This document shows, in pieces, positions 40,660 through 48,864 of a stretch of 64,000 nt of DNA. The position numbers and the translations under genes are program-made. The notes beneath the pieces were generated by a model that was not told where the DNA came from, ran no database searches, and saw only the letters and a list, made by a program, of their open reading frames with translations. The stretch's first letter is position 1. Every line of letters begins with the position of its first letter. The stretch lies in assembly GCF_018224955.1 (NCBI RefSeq), contig NZ_JAGTUU010000008.1:1-64000 (forward strand), read 5' to 3'. The stretch is from Thetidibacter halocola (GTDB lineage: Bacteria; Pseudomonadota; Alphaproteobacteria; Rhodobacterales; Rhodobacteraceae).

Positions 40660-41699
40660 TGTTGCAGCGTTTCCAGCCAGAGGTCTTGCATCTCGACATC
40701 CAGATCGGCGTCGGGCGCGGGATACAGCTGGGTGCGGGCGAGGTAATCCGGCTGGTTGTCCCAGCGCAGGACGGCCTTCTGCTCGTCCGTCAGGAACTCG
40801 CCCGCCTTGGCGTTGGCCGGCATCCCCCAGAAACACGACGAGGTCGCCAGCCGTGCCTGCCCCTCGGGCGAGACGATGTATTTCACGAATTCCTTGGCAA
40901 GGTCGGGCTTTTCTGTGCCGGCAACGACGCCGATGGACTGCGCCCAGCGCACCGCGCCCTCGGCGGGGATGGTCCAGGTCAGGTTCGGCTGGTCGCCCGC
41001 CAGGACGGCGGTCAGCCACTCGCCCCCGCCCACGACGATATCCACCTCGCCCGTCGCCAGCGCCGTCTGCGCCGCGACCACGCCCGCGACCGAGGCCGCG
41101 TTGCCGCGCATGGCCGACAGGGTGCCGCCGATGGCCTCCATGTCATCCGCGCCGATCTCGGCGGTGGGGATGCCGCCCGCGATGGCCGCAAGGCCCATCA
41201 CCGGCAGGTAATAGTCGTAGATCGAGATGCGGCCCTGGTACTTGTCCGACCATGCGGTGGCGAGGCTTTCCATGTCGGCCGGGTCGACCTTGTCGGCGTT
41301 GTAGGAGATCGTGTTGTAGCCGAATTTCTCGGTCACGGCATACATCACGCCGTCGACGCTGTTGTTCTCGGCCATGACGACCTCGGGAAAGAAATCCTCG
41401 GTCGAGACACCGTCCAGCGGCGCGAGGATGCCCGCCTCGACCGCGCGGAACACGTCGATCCCGTCGATCACCAGCACGTCCCAGTCGCCCGGGCGGGACT
41501 GGTCCAGAAGCGCCAGTGCGGCGCCCGTGCCTTCGTATTCGCGCAGGTTGACCTTGACGTTGTGCGCCTGCTCGAAGGGCTCGATCAGCGCGGGGTCGGT
41601 GTGGTCGCACCAGACCAGCGCGTTGAGTTCTTCCTGCGCGGCGGCGGCCGTCGCGGTCAGGGCGGTGCTGCACAGCAGGAGTGCGGGCAGTCGGGTCAT
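40656..41699 (-). CDS. ABC transporter substrate-binding protein, PotD/PotF-like
   Basis: 347 aa with a signal peptide (MTRLPALLLCSTALTATAAAAQ). The mature start EELNALVWCDHTDPALIEPFEQ and the segments YEGTGAALALLDQSRPGDWDVLVIDG and GEVDIVVGGGEWLTAVLAG follow the PotD/AfuA fold with two lobes. It captures the substrate in the periplasm for the two permeases and ATPase encoded downstream. First gene of the operon, divergent from the TetR gene. The ligand could be a polyamine or, given the ureohydrolase, a guanidino compound. Confidence 0.92.
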   Translation of the reverse strand: MTRLPALLLCSTALTATAAAAQEELNALVWCDHTDPALIEPFEQAHNVKVNLREYEGTGAALALLDQSRPGDWDVLVIDGIDVFRAVEAGILAPLDGVSTEDFFPEVVMAENNSVDGVMYAVTEKFGYNTISYNADKVDPADMESLATAWSDKYQGRISIYDYYLPVMGLAAIAGGIPTAEIGADDMEAIGGTLSAMRGNAASVAGVVAAQTALATGEVDIVVGGGEWLTAVLAGDQPNLTWTIPAEGAVRWAQSIGVVAGTEKPDLAKEFVKYIVSPEGQARLATSSCFWGMPANAKAGEFLTDEQKAVLRWDNQPDYLARTQLYPAPDADLDVEMQDLWLETLQQ

Positions 41700-41757
41700 G
41701 TCATCTCTCCCCTTGGTCGGGGCGCCGATCCTGTCACGCCGGCGCCTTCAGAAAAAA

Positions 41758-41809
41758 GTTGAAGCCGTTCATGTTTGCAGTCAACATTATTTTTCGACAG
41801 GGCTTCAAC
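41758..41809. promoter_or_regulatory. Inverted repeats in the ABC/TetR divergent promoter
   Basis: GTTGAAGCC (41758-41766) and GGCTTCAAC (41801-41809) are perfect inverted repeats; between them ATGTT...AACAT (41771-41787) forms a smaller one. Placed midway in the 127-base divergent gap, they are good operator candidates for the adjacent TetR regulator. Confidence 0.55.
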
Positions 41810-41826
41810 GCTGCATGCGGTGAGAT

Positions 41827-42453
41827 ATGGCGGGATTGCGCGAAAGACAGAAAGCTGACCGCGAAAGGCGCATCTTGCGGGCGGCAGTGACCAGATTTCG
41901 GGCAGATGGTTATCGCGCGGTGCGAATCGAGGACCTGGCCGAGATGGCGCAGGTCTCGGTCGGGACGGTCTACAACTACTACCGCACCAAGGGCGACATC
42001 CTGATCGCCACCGTCGCGATGGAGGTCGAAGAGGTGCTGGAGTCTGGTGCGAGCGTCGTCGCGAACCCGCCACAGGGGGTCGACGAGGCGCTGCTGGCGC
42101 TGATCTTCGGCTATTACGACCACTCGCTGGAATACCTGTCGAAAGAGATGTGGCGCACCGCCATGGCCCTGTCGATCGAGGCGCCCGACACGCCCAATGG
42201 TCAGCGCTATGTCGAACTCGACGCGCGGCTGGCGGCGCAGGTGACGGCCCTGATCGCAGCCTTGCAGGCACGGGGCGAGGTGCGCGCCGAGCTTGACGCA
42301 GGCACAATCGGCCAGGTGATCTTCAACAATCTCAACCAGATGTTCATCGACTTCGTGAGGGACGATTCCATGACACTCGACACGCTGCGCGACCGGGTTG
42401 CCGCCCAAATGCGCCCCCTAGCCTGCCTGATCGCGACGGAGGGCGCCGCATGA
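41827..42453 (+). CDS. TetR/AcrR family transcriptional regulator
   Basis: 208 aa. The N-terminal HTH domain (about 10-55) includes RILRAAVTRFRADGYRAVRIEDLAEMAQVSVGTVYNYYRTKGD, a textbook TetR DNA-binding helix set; the C-terminal ligand domain has no recognisable signature. Divergent from the ABC operon and overlapping the ureohydrolase gene by 4 bases, so it most likely senses the shared substrate and controls both directions through the inverted repeats in between. Confidence 0.92.
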   Translation: MAGLRERQKADRERRILRAAVTRFRADGYRAVRIEDLAEMAQVSVGTVYNYYRTKGDILIATVAMEVEEVLESGASVVANPPQGVDEALLALIFGYYDHSLEYLSKEMWRTAMALSIEAPDTPNGQRYVELDARLAAQVTALIAALQARGEVRAELDAGTIGQVIFNNLNQMFIDFVRDDSMTLDTLRDRVAAQMRPLACLIATEGAA

Positions 42454-43397
42454 GCCGCTTCAACCAACCCTTGGGCGGCAACGACATGCCGCGTTTCGGT
42501 GGGCCCGCCACATTCATGCGCCTGCCCGCGCAGGAAACGGCCGAGGGGCTGGACGCCTGTTTCGTCGGCATCCCGATGGATATCGGCACCTCGAACAGGC
42601 CCGGCACGCGGCTTGGCCCGCGCCAGATCCGCGACGAGAGCCGGATGCTGCGGCCCTACAACATGGCGACCCGCGCCGCGCCCTTCGACAGCCTGCAAAT
42701 CGCCGATATCGGCGACGTGCCGATCAACACGTTCGACCTCAAGAAGTCGGTCGACATCATCACCGGGCATTACCGGGGCATCCTGGCGCACGGCGCGATC
42801 CCGCTAACGCTGGGCGGCGACCACACGCTGACCTGGCCGATCCTGCGCGCGATCAAGGAGCGCCACGGCCCGGTCGCGCTGATCCATGTCGATGCCCATG
42901 CCGACATCAACGAGCACATGTTCGGCGAGACGGTGGCGCATGGCTGCCCCTTCCGCCGTGCCTGGGAGGATGGCTGCCTTATCAACGAAAAGGTATTCCA
43001 GATCGGGTTGCGCGGCACCGGCTATGCGCCTGCGGATTTCGACTGGGGCCGTGAGCGGGGCTGGACCGTGGTGCAGGCCGAGGAGTGCTGGCACAAGTCG
43101 CTGACACCGCTGATGGCCGAAATCCGCGACCGGATCGGCGATGCGCCGGTCTACCTGAGCTACGACATCGACAGTCTCGACCCCGGCTTCGCCCCCGGCA
43201 CCGGCACGGTGGAGCCGGGCGGCCTGACCACCATCCAGGCACTCGAGATCGTGCGCGGTTGCGCGGGCCTGAACCTGGTGGGCTGCGACCTGGTCGAGGT
43301 CTCGCCGCCCTACGATCCCACGGGGAACACCGCGCTGATCGCGGCGAACCTTCTGTATGAGATGCTCTGCGCCCTGCCCGGCGTGACGCGCGGGTGA
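42450..43397 (+). CDS. Ureohydrolase (agmatinase / guanidino-acid hydrolase family)
   Basis: 315 aa arginase-fold enzyme with the binuclear Mn site complete: H125 (GGDHT), D148, H150, D152 (VDAHAD), D239 and D241 (YDIDSLDP). It removes urea from a guanidino group. The N-terminus GGNDMPRFGGPATFMRLP and the C-terminus LVEVSPPYDPTGNTALIAANLLYEML resemble guanidinobutyrase/guanidinopropionase of Pseudomonas more than E. coli SpeB, so the substrate may be a guanidino acid rather than agmatine; this is from memory of the families. Expressed with the TetR gene. Confidence 0.9.
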   Translation: MSRFNQPLGGNDMPRFGGPATFMRLPAQETAEGLDACFVGIPMDIGTSNRPGTRLGPRQIRDESRMLRPYNMATRAAPFDSLQIADIGDVPINTFDLKKSVDIITGHYRGILAHGAIPLTLGGDHTLTWPILRAIKERHGPVALIHVDAHADINEHMFGETVAHGCPFRRAWEDGCLINEKVFQIGLRGTGYAPADFDWGRERGWTVVQAEECWHKSLTPLMAEIRDRIGDAPVYLSYDIDSLDPGFAPGTGTVEPGGLTTIQALEIVRGCAGLNLVGCDLVEVSPPYDPTGNTALIAANLLYEMLCALPGVTRG

Positions 43398-43408
43398 ATT
43401 CCGGCCCT

Positions 43409-43441
43409 GCCGGCGGAGGGCCCATTGCCGAATCCGCCGGC
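43409..43441 (+). terminator. Hairpin downstream of the ureohydrolase gene
   Basis: GCCGGCGGA (43409-43417) pairs perfectly with TCCGCCGGC (43433-43441) around 15 bases. There is no T-run, so termination would have to be partial or Rho-assisted. Confidence 0.3.
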
Positions 43442-43562
43442 GGGCGTCATGCCAAAGCGTGCTATCTTCGGCCCGGCAGCGGCCGCGATAGCGCGATCGG
43501 CCGAAATCCTCTCCCCAGGACCGCCGTTCCGGTCTAGGATTTCCTTTTCAGGGGGATTGCCA

Positions 43563-44042
43563 ATGACATCCATTCTACAGGCTTTTGCCGTGGGCGCCGT
43601 GACGATCGGGGCCGGCGCCGCGACGGTCACGACGATGAAGCCGGATCTTCCCGACCTCGCCATCCCCGACAAGGCATGGGAGGCGGGGTCCGCGCTGGAC
43701 GGCCGCGTCTTCTACACGACGGACAAGGTCCGCGAGACGAACGACGTTCTCAACGACGAGTTGCATTTCGTCGATGGGCGGTTCCAGTCCGCGATGTGCC
43801 AGGACTACTGCGATTTCGGCTGGTCCGGGTATCAGACCTGGACCGACGGCGAGACCCTCCATTTCACCGCCACGACACGTTGCCCGGACGCGCCGCATAC
43901 GGTGGTCTGGTATGGCACGGTGACGGGTGACACTGTTCGGTTCGAAGGCACGTGGACCACCCGCCGCTGGTATTGGACAAGGCAGCTCAACGTGAGCGGC
44001 GAAGGCTCGCTGACCCCGCACCCGCAGGCGGCCTCGGGGTGA
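43563..44042 (+). CDS. Small exported protein of unknown function
   Basis: 159 aa starting MTSILQAFAVGAVTIGAGAA, a probable signal anchor or signal peptide. The mature part contains GRVFYTTDKVRETNDVL and a Trp/Cys-rich region (CQDYCDFGWSGYQTWTDG, TTRCPDAPHTVVWYG) reminiscent of small beta-barrel lipocalin-like proteins. Start chosen at 43563 because AGGGGGA lies just upstream; in-frame codons further upstream have no such site. Its stop overlaps the GTG of the next gene. Confidence 0.75.
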   Translation: MTSILQAFAVGAVTIGAGAATVTTMKPDLPDLAIPDKAWEAGSALDGRVFYTTDKVRETNDVLNDELHFVDGRFQSAMCQDYCDFGWSGYQTWTDGETLHFTATTRCPDAPHTVVWYGTVTGDTVRFEGTWTTRRWYWTRQLNVSGEGSLTPHPQAASG

Positions 44043-44692
44043 CGCCCCGGACATCGCCGGGTGCCTTCGCGCTTGTCCTTCGGTTCCTGGGGCTACTGGC
44101 CTTCGTGATCGTGGCGACCTGGGCTTCGCACCTGCTGCGCGAGGCGCTGAACCTTGAGGTCATGCCGTCGAACGAGCAGCATGTTCACCGGATGATCATG
44201 CTGGGAACGCTGGCCTATATCGGGCTGCTGGCGCTGCCCTTCGTGCCGGGGGCCGAAATCGGGATTGCCATGCTGACCGCCTTCGGCGCCGCGATCGCGC
44301 CGCTGGTCTACATGGCGACAGTGGCGGCGATGATGCTGTCCTATGCGGTGGGCCGGCTGTTGCCGATGACGATACTGGGGCGGCTGCTGGGGTTCCTGCG
44401 CCTGCGTCGCGCCGCCGACCTTGTGGCGCGGGCAGCACCCCTGCCACCCGCCGCGCGGCTGGACCTGCTGCTCGAAGGGGCGCCGGTGCGGATTGTGGAA
44501 CTGGCGCTGCGGCACCGCTACGTGGCGCTGGCGCTGGCGGTGAACCTGCCCGGCAATGTCGTCATCGGCGGCGGCGGCGGCATCATGCTGATCGCCGGGT
44601 TGAGCGGGATCTTCGCCCCTGTCCCGACGCTTCTGGCCATCGTCCTTGCGGTGTCGCCGGTGCCGCTGGCGGTCATGCTGATGGGCTATTGA
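44039..44692 (+). CDS. Multi-spanning membrane protein of unknown function
   Basis: 217 aa with about five to six hydrophobic helices (ALVLRFLGLLAFVIVATW, MLGTLAYIGLLALPFVPG, TVAAMMLSYAVGRLLP, VALALAVNLPGNVVIGGGGG, LLAIVLAVSPVPLAVML). GAEIGIAML and the NLPGNVVIGGGGGI loop recall DedA/TVP38-like membrane proteins, without a firm match. GTG start overlapping the stop of the preceding gene (GTGA), so the two are coupled. Confidence 0.78.
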   Translation: MTPRTSPGAFALVLRFLGLLAFVIVATWASHLLREALNLEVMPSNEQHVHRMIMLGTLAYIGLLALPFVPGAEIGIAMLTAFGAAIAPLVYMATVAAMMLSYAVGRLLPMTILGRLLGFLRLRRAADLVARAAPLPPAARLDLLLEGAPVRIVELALRHRYVALALAVNLPGNVVIGGGGGIMLIAGLSGIFAPVPTLLAIVLAVSPVPLAVMLMGY

Positions 44693-44728
44693 TCGCGGGC
44701 GGCGGCTTCCCGGCCGATACCCCATCCG

Positions 44729-44753
44729 AAAAGGGCGGCCCGAGGACCGCCCT
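44729..44753 (-). terminator. Rho-independent terminator of the TRAP operon
   Basis: On the minus strand AGGGCGG (44753-44747) pairs with CCGCCCT (44738-44732) around 8 bases and runs into TTTT. It lies 9 bases after the dctM stop. Confidence 0.7.
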
Positions 44754-44761
44754 GTCCCGTC

Positions 44762-46078
44762 TTACCAGCCGATGGCCCCGGGCAGCCATGTGGCGATGCC
44801 GGGGAAGTTGAATAGCAGCACCAGCGCGACGATCTGGATCCCGATGAACGGCAGCACCCCGCGATAGATCATGCTTGTCGTCACGCCGGGTGGCGCCGCC
44901 CCCTTGAGGAAGAACAGCGCCCAGCCAAAAGGGGGCGTCAGGAACGAAGTCTGAAGGTTCAGCGCGATCAGCGCCGCCAGCCAGACCATGTCCGTCCCCT
45001 GCGCCACGAAGAAGGGCAGCAGCAAGGGCAGCGCGATATAGCTGATCTCGATCCATTCCAGGAAGAAACCCAGAACGAACAGCAGCACCATCAGGAACAG
45101 CAGAGCCCCCGTCTCGCCCCCCGGCAGCAGCGCCAGCGTGTCCTGCACAAGGTCTTCGCCGCGCAGGCCGCGAAACGCCACCGAGAAGACCTGCGCCGCG
45201 ATCAGGATGAAGAAGATCATCGCCGAGATGCGCAGCGCGCCCTGTGCCGAATCCCAGATCATGCGCAGCGTCAGGCGGCCATAGAGCGCCGCGATCAGGA
45301 TCGACAGCGCGGCGCCGACACCCGCTGCCTCGGTCGGTGCGGCCAGCCCGCCGATGATCGTGCCCAGCACCCCCACCACCAGCAGCAACGGCGGCGCAAT
45401 GGCCAGCACGGCCTTCTTCGCCAGCGCCCAGCCCTGGATCTCGGCGCGTTCGTCGTCGGGGATGGGCGGCATCAGATCGGGGCGCAGCCTGCCCAGGATC
45501 AGGATGAAGGCGATATACAGCGCCGCCAGCATCAGCCCCGGCACCATCGCCGCCGCGAACAGCGTGCCCACGCTTTCGCCCATGATGTCCGCCAGCAGGA
45601 TCAGCACCAGCGACGGCGGGATGATCTGACCCAGGGTGCCGCTGGCGCAGATCGCCCCCGAGGCCAGCCCGCCATCATAGTTGCGCTTCAGCAGCACGGG
45701 CAGCGTCAGCATGGTCAGCGTGACCACCGTCGCGCCGACGATGCCGGTCGATGCGCCCATCAGCACGCCCACCAGGATCAGCGCCACCGCCATGCCACCG
45801 TTCAGACGCCCCGACAGCCGCCCGATCACCTCGAGCATGTCCTCGGCGACGCGCGATTTCTCCAGCATCACACCCATGTAGACGAACAGCGGAATGGCGA
45901 GGAATTCGTATTTCGTGACGATGCCATAGACCCGCGACGGCACGAGGTTGAACAGGAAATCCCCGAAGCCCATCCAGCCAAAGGCAAAGCCCGCCAGAGC
46001 GATGCCGATGCCCACCGGCATCCCGATCAGCAGGGCGAACATGAAGCCGAGGATCATGTAAAGCGCGAGAAACTCCAT
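44762..46078 (-). CDS. dctM: TRAP transporter large permease DctM
   Basis: 438 aa, twelve predicted helices. FLAIPLFVYMGVMLEKSRVAEDML, GASTGIVGATVVTLTMLTLPVLLKRNYDGGLASGAICASGTLGQIIPPSLVLILLADI and the C-terminal LQTSFLTPPFGWALFFLKG are DctM hallmarks. Uses a Na+ gradient with the small subunit DctQ and the binding protein DctP to import an organic acid. The ATG at 46078 lies 2 bases after the dctQ stop. Confidence 0.94.
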   Translation of the reverse strand: MEFLALYMILGFMFALLIGMPVGIGIALAGFAFGWMGFGDFLFNLVPSRVYGIVTKYEFLAIPLFVYMGVMLEKSRVAEDMLEVIGRLSGRLNGGMAVALILVGVLMGASTGIVGATVVTLTMLTLPVLLKRNYDGGLASGAICASGTLGQIIPPSLVLILLADIMGESVGTLFAAAMVPGLMLAALYIAFILILGRLRPDLMPPIPDDERAEIQGWALAKKAVLAIAPPLLLVVGVLGTIIGGLAAPTEAAGVGAALSILIAALYGRLTLRMIWDSAQGALRISAMIFFILIAAQVFSVAFRGLRGEDLVQDTLALLPGGETGALLFLMVLLFVLGFFLEWIEISYIALPLLLPFFVAQGTDMVWLAALIALNLQTSFLTPPFGWALFFLKGAAPPGVTTSMIYRGVLPFIGIQIVALVLLFNFPGIATWLPGAIGW

Positions 46079-46080
46079 GA

Positions 46081-46590
46081 TCAGGCCTCCACCCGCATCA
46101 AAGCTGCGGCCTCTCGGATCGCATTGGCGATGCATTGCAGCGCGAACAGGCCAAAGGCCACGGGGATCATCGCCTTGACGACATAGCGCGCCGGCAGGCC
46201 GCCCGGGTCGGGAGAGCCTTCGCGGATCGACCAGGCGCTGTCGACGAAACCGAAGGAATACTTGATGAACAGCACCGCGATGATCGCGCCCACCAGCATC
46301 GAGAACAGGTCGAGCCCGTGCTGCCAGCGTTTGGGCAAGCGGTCATACAGCATGTCGACGCGCACGTGGCCGCGTTCCAGCATCAGCACGGTGATACCCA
46401 GCAGCGCGATGGGTGCCATGACATGCCATTCCAGTTCCTGCGCCCAGACCGGGCTGGCGCCCACGACGTAGCGCCCGAACACGTTGAAGAAGACCAGCGC
46501 GACCAGAACCAGCAGGAGCGCCGAGGCGAGCTTGCCGGCAAGGGCCGTGACGCGGTCGATGAGGTCGGCAAAGGCGAGGGCCTGCTTCAT
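46081..46590 (-). CDS. dctQ: TRAP transporter small permease DctQ
   Basis: 169 aa, four helices. NVFGRYVVGASPVWAQELEWHVMAPIALLGITVLMLERGHVRVDMLYDRLP is the DctQ core with the conserved R-Y, W-E-L and H-V-R-V-D elements. Start at 46590 follows dctP by 77 bases that hold a strong hairpin, so its expression is probably lower than that of dctP. Confidence 0.92.
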   Translation of the reverse strand: MKQALAFADLIDRVTALAGKLASALLLVLVALVFFNVFGRYVVGASPVWAQELEWHVMAPIALLGITVLMLERGHVRVDMLYDRLPKRWQHGLDLFSMLVGAIIAVLFIKYSFGFVDSAWSIREGSPDPGGLPARYVVKAMIPVAFGLFALQCIANAIREAAALMRVEA

Positions 46591-46614
46591 TCTCTTGTCC
46601 GTCCTGAATTGCAG

Positions 46615-46646
46615 AAAACGGGCGGCATGCATGGATGCCGCCCGTT
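46615..46646 (-). terminator. Strong intercistronic hairpin between dctP and dctQ
   Basis: A perfect 12-bp stem: AACGGGCGGCAT (46617-46628) with ATGCCGCCCGTT (46635-46646), loop of 6. On the minus strand it ends in TTTT (46618-46615). Likely partial terminator or 3' stabiliser giving more DctP than DctQM. Confidence 0.8.
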
Positions 46647-46667
46647 CCATCTTGTCTTGCGGTGGCG

Positions 46668-47747
46668 TCAGGCGTCGCGCAGCTGCGAATGCCAGACCTG
46701 CTCGGATGCGGCGGCCCAGATGTCGTGCTGCTCCTTGAAGGCGAAGTAGTTGTCCATCACCTTCTTGAATTGCGCGTCCTGGCTGGCGAGTTCGTCGTAG
46801 ACCGGCACCATCTCGCGGCGCAGCGCCTCGACCACGTCGGTCGGCAGCACCCGCAGCTCGGTTCCGGTCTCGGCGAATTCCTTCAGCGCGGCGGCGTTGT
46901 TCGCCTCGGCCCAGCTGTGCGATATGACGTTGCAGGCGGCGGCGGCGTTCGACACGATGGCCTGCAGTTCCGACCCCAGGCTGTCCCACCTGGCCTTGTT
47001 GATCGCCAGCTCTGTGACGGTTGTCGGCTCGTGCCAACCGGTGGTGTAGTAGTATTTCGCGGCGGTGTTCAGGCCCAGGATCTTGTCCTGCGCCGGGCCG
47101 ACCCACTCGGCCGCGTCGATCACGCCGCGCTCGAGCGCCGGGAATATCTCTCCGCCGGGCAGCAGTTTCACGTCGACGCCGACGCGGGCATAGGCGCGCG
47201 CGGCGAGGCCGGGGATGCGCATCCGCAGGCCCTGCATGTCCTCGATCGAGTTGATCTCCTTGTTGAACCAGCCGGTCATCTGCACGCCGGTGGCGCCGAC
47301 GGGCATGGCGACGACGCCCAACGGCTCATACGTCTCGTTCCACAGGTCCATGCCGTCTCCGACATAGAACCACGCATTCTGGCCCTGGGTCGACATGCCG
47401 AAGGGCACGGCGCCGAAGAACTGCGCGGCCGGCACCTTGCCCGAGCCGAAATAGCTGACCCAGCCGTTCATCTCGACAATGCCCTGGCGCACCGCGTCGA
47501 ATCCCTCGAAGGCCGGCACAAGCTCGCCCGCATGATAGACCTGGATATCCAGCGCCCCGCTCGACATGGCGCGCACGCGGTCGGTGAAATCGGTCAGCGA
47601 GCCCGGCCCGGTCGAATAGAACGGCTGGCCCGGCGGAAAGGCGGTGGTCATCTTCCAGCTGATCGTCTGCGCCCGCGCGACATGCGGCGCGGCCAGCACG
47701 GCCCCGGCGCCGACGCCGGCGGTGGTCATGAATTTGCGGCGGTCCAT
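46668..47747 (-). CDS. dctP: TRAP transporter substrate-binding protein DctP
   Basis: 359 aa. The N-terminus MDRRKFMTTAGVGAGAVLAAPHVARA is a twin-arginine (Tat) signal, as in the TakP-like branch of TRAP binding proteins for 2-oxo acids and lactate. ISWKMTTAFPPGQPFYSTGPGSLTDFTDRVRAMSSGALDIQVYHAGELVP opens the fold; RIPGLAARAYARVG has the conserved carboxylate-binding Arg. Start at 47747 rather than the ATG at 47753 because GAGGGG lies 6 bases before it. First gene of the operon. Confidence 0.93.
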   Translation of the reverse strand: MDRRKFMTTAGVGAGAVLAAPHVARAQTISWKMTTAFPPGQPFYSTGPGSLTDFTDRVRAMSSGALDIQVYHAGELVPAFEGFDAVRQGIVEMNGWVSYFGSGKVPAAQFFGAVPFGMSTQGQNAWFYVGDGMDLWNETYEPLGVVAMPVGATGVQMTGWFNKEINSIEDMQGLRMRIPGLAARAYARVGVDVKLLPGGEIFPALERGVIDAAEWVGPAQDKILGLNTAAKYYYTTGWHEPTTVTELAINKARWDSLGSELQAIVSNAAAACNVISHSWAEANNAAALKEFAETGTELRVLPTDVVEALRREMVPVYDELASQDAQFKKVMDNYFAFKEQHDIWAAASEQVWHSQLRDA

Positions 47748-47772
47748 GGTCATCCCCTCTGTTGTGCTCAAG

Positions 47773-47786
47773 TGATCGCGCGATCA
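47773..47786. promoter_or_regulatory. 14-bp palindrome upstream of dctP
   Basis: TGATCGCGCGATCA is a perfect palindrome 26 bases before dctP in the 235-base gap shared with the divergent deacetylase gene. Position suits a repressor site; the regulator is not in the window. Confidence 0.45.
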
Positions 47787-47982
47787 TTTCGCGACTGCGG
47801 CATGGGTAGGACCTGCGCGACCGGAGGCGAGAAGGAACCGCAGATTTTGGGCGCTAACAGGGGGCGGATTTTGGCTTGGCCCGAAAATTCGGCGTAAAGA
47901 TTTATCAGTTGCGCGGAATTTGCGCAGGACTTCTGCGGCGCAAGACGCAACATATTGGGCAGGGAAGATACCGGAGGGGACC

Positions 47983-48864
47983 ATGCCCAAACTGCCGCAT
48001 CACGGCCGCTACACCTATTCCGCCATCACCGAGCGCCCGTCCTTCGACTGGCCCGAGGGCAAGCGGCTGGCGGTCTACCTGGGGATGAACCTCGAATGTT
48101 TCGCGTTTGGCGAGGGGCTGGGCGCGGAATTGGCGCCGGGCGGGCCGCAACCCGACGTGCTGAACTATGCCTGGCGCGATTATGGCAACCGGGTCGGTGC
48201 CTGGCGCATGCTGGAGCTGTTCAATTCGGTCGGTGTGCCCGCGACGGTGCTGGCCAATGCCTATCTCTATGACGAGGCGCCCGGCCTGATCGAGGCCTGG
48301 CGCGCGCGAGGCGACGAAATCGCGGGCCACGGCTGCACCAATGCCGAACGGCAGGGCGTGCTGACCGAGCCCGAGGAAAAGGCGCTGATCGATGAGGCGA
48401 CGCGCATCCTGACCGAACGCGAGGGGCGCGCGCCCAAGGGCTGGCTGGGCCCCTGGATCAGCCAGAGCCGCGTCACGCCCGACCTGCTGCAGGAGGCCGG
48501 TTACGAATACCATCTCGACTGGTGTCACGACGACCAACCCGTCTGGATGAAGACGCGCGGCGGCCGCATCCTGTCGATCCCCTATCCGCAGGAACTGAAC
48601 GACATCCCGCAAATCGTCGGGCGCAAGCGCGAGGCGGCGGAATTCGGTGACATGCTGATCGACGCCTTCGACCTGATGCTTGAGGAAAGCGCGCGCCGCC
48701 CTCTGGTCATGGGCATCGCGCTGCATGGCTACCTGATGGGCCATCCGCACCGGCTGCGTCATCTCGACCGCGCGCTGCGCCACATGCGGGCGCGCGGCGG
48801 CGAGGCGGTCTGGTGGACGACCGCCGGCGCGATCAACGACCATTACCGGAGCCTTGGCCTGTGA
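47983..48864 (+). CDS. Polysaccharide deacetylase / PuuE-like carbohydrate esterase
   Basis: 293 aa, NodB-like fold of the cofactor-poor PuuE/allantoinase-like subgroup: RLAVYLGMNLECFAFGEG, NYAWRDYGNRVGAWRMLELF, GDEIAGHGCTNAERQ and GIALHGYLMGHPHRL. Deacetylase metal residues are only partly recognisable, as in PuuE-type members. ATG at 47983 preceded by CCGGAGGGGA. Overlaps the HAD phosphatase gene (GTGA). Such proteins often accompany TRAP or purine/amide catabolic genes; the divergent TRAP operon supports joint function. Confidence 0.87.
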   Translation: MPKLPHHGRYTYSAITERPSFDWPEGKRLAVYLGMNLECFAFGEGLGAELAPGGPQPDVLNYAWRDYGNRVGAWRMLELFNSVGVPATVLANAYLYDEAPGLIEAWRARGDEIAGHGCTNAERQGVLTEPEEKALIDEATRILTEREGRAPKGWLGPWISQSRVTPDLLQEAGYEYHLDWCHDDQPVWMKTRGGRILSIPYPQELNDIPQIVGRKREAAEFGDMLIDAFDLMLEESARRPLVMGIALHGYLMGHPHRLRHLDRALRHMRARGGEAVWWTTAGAINDHYRSLGL

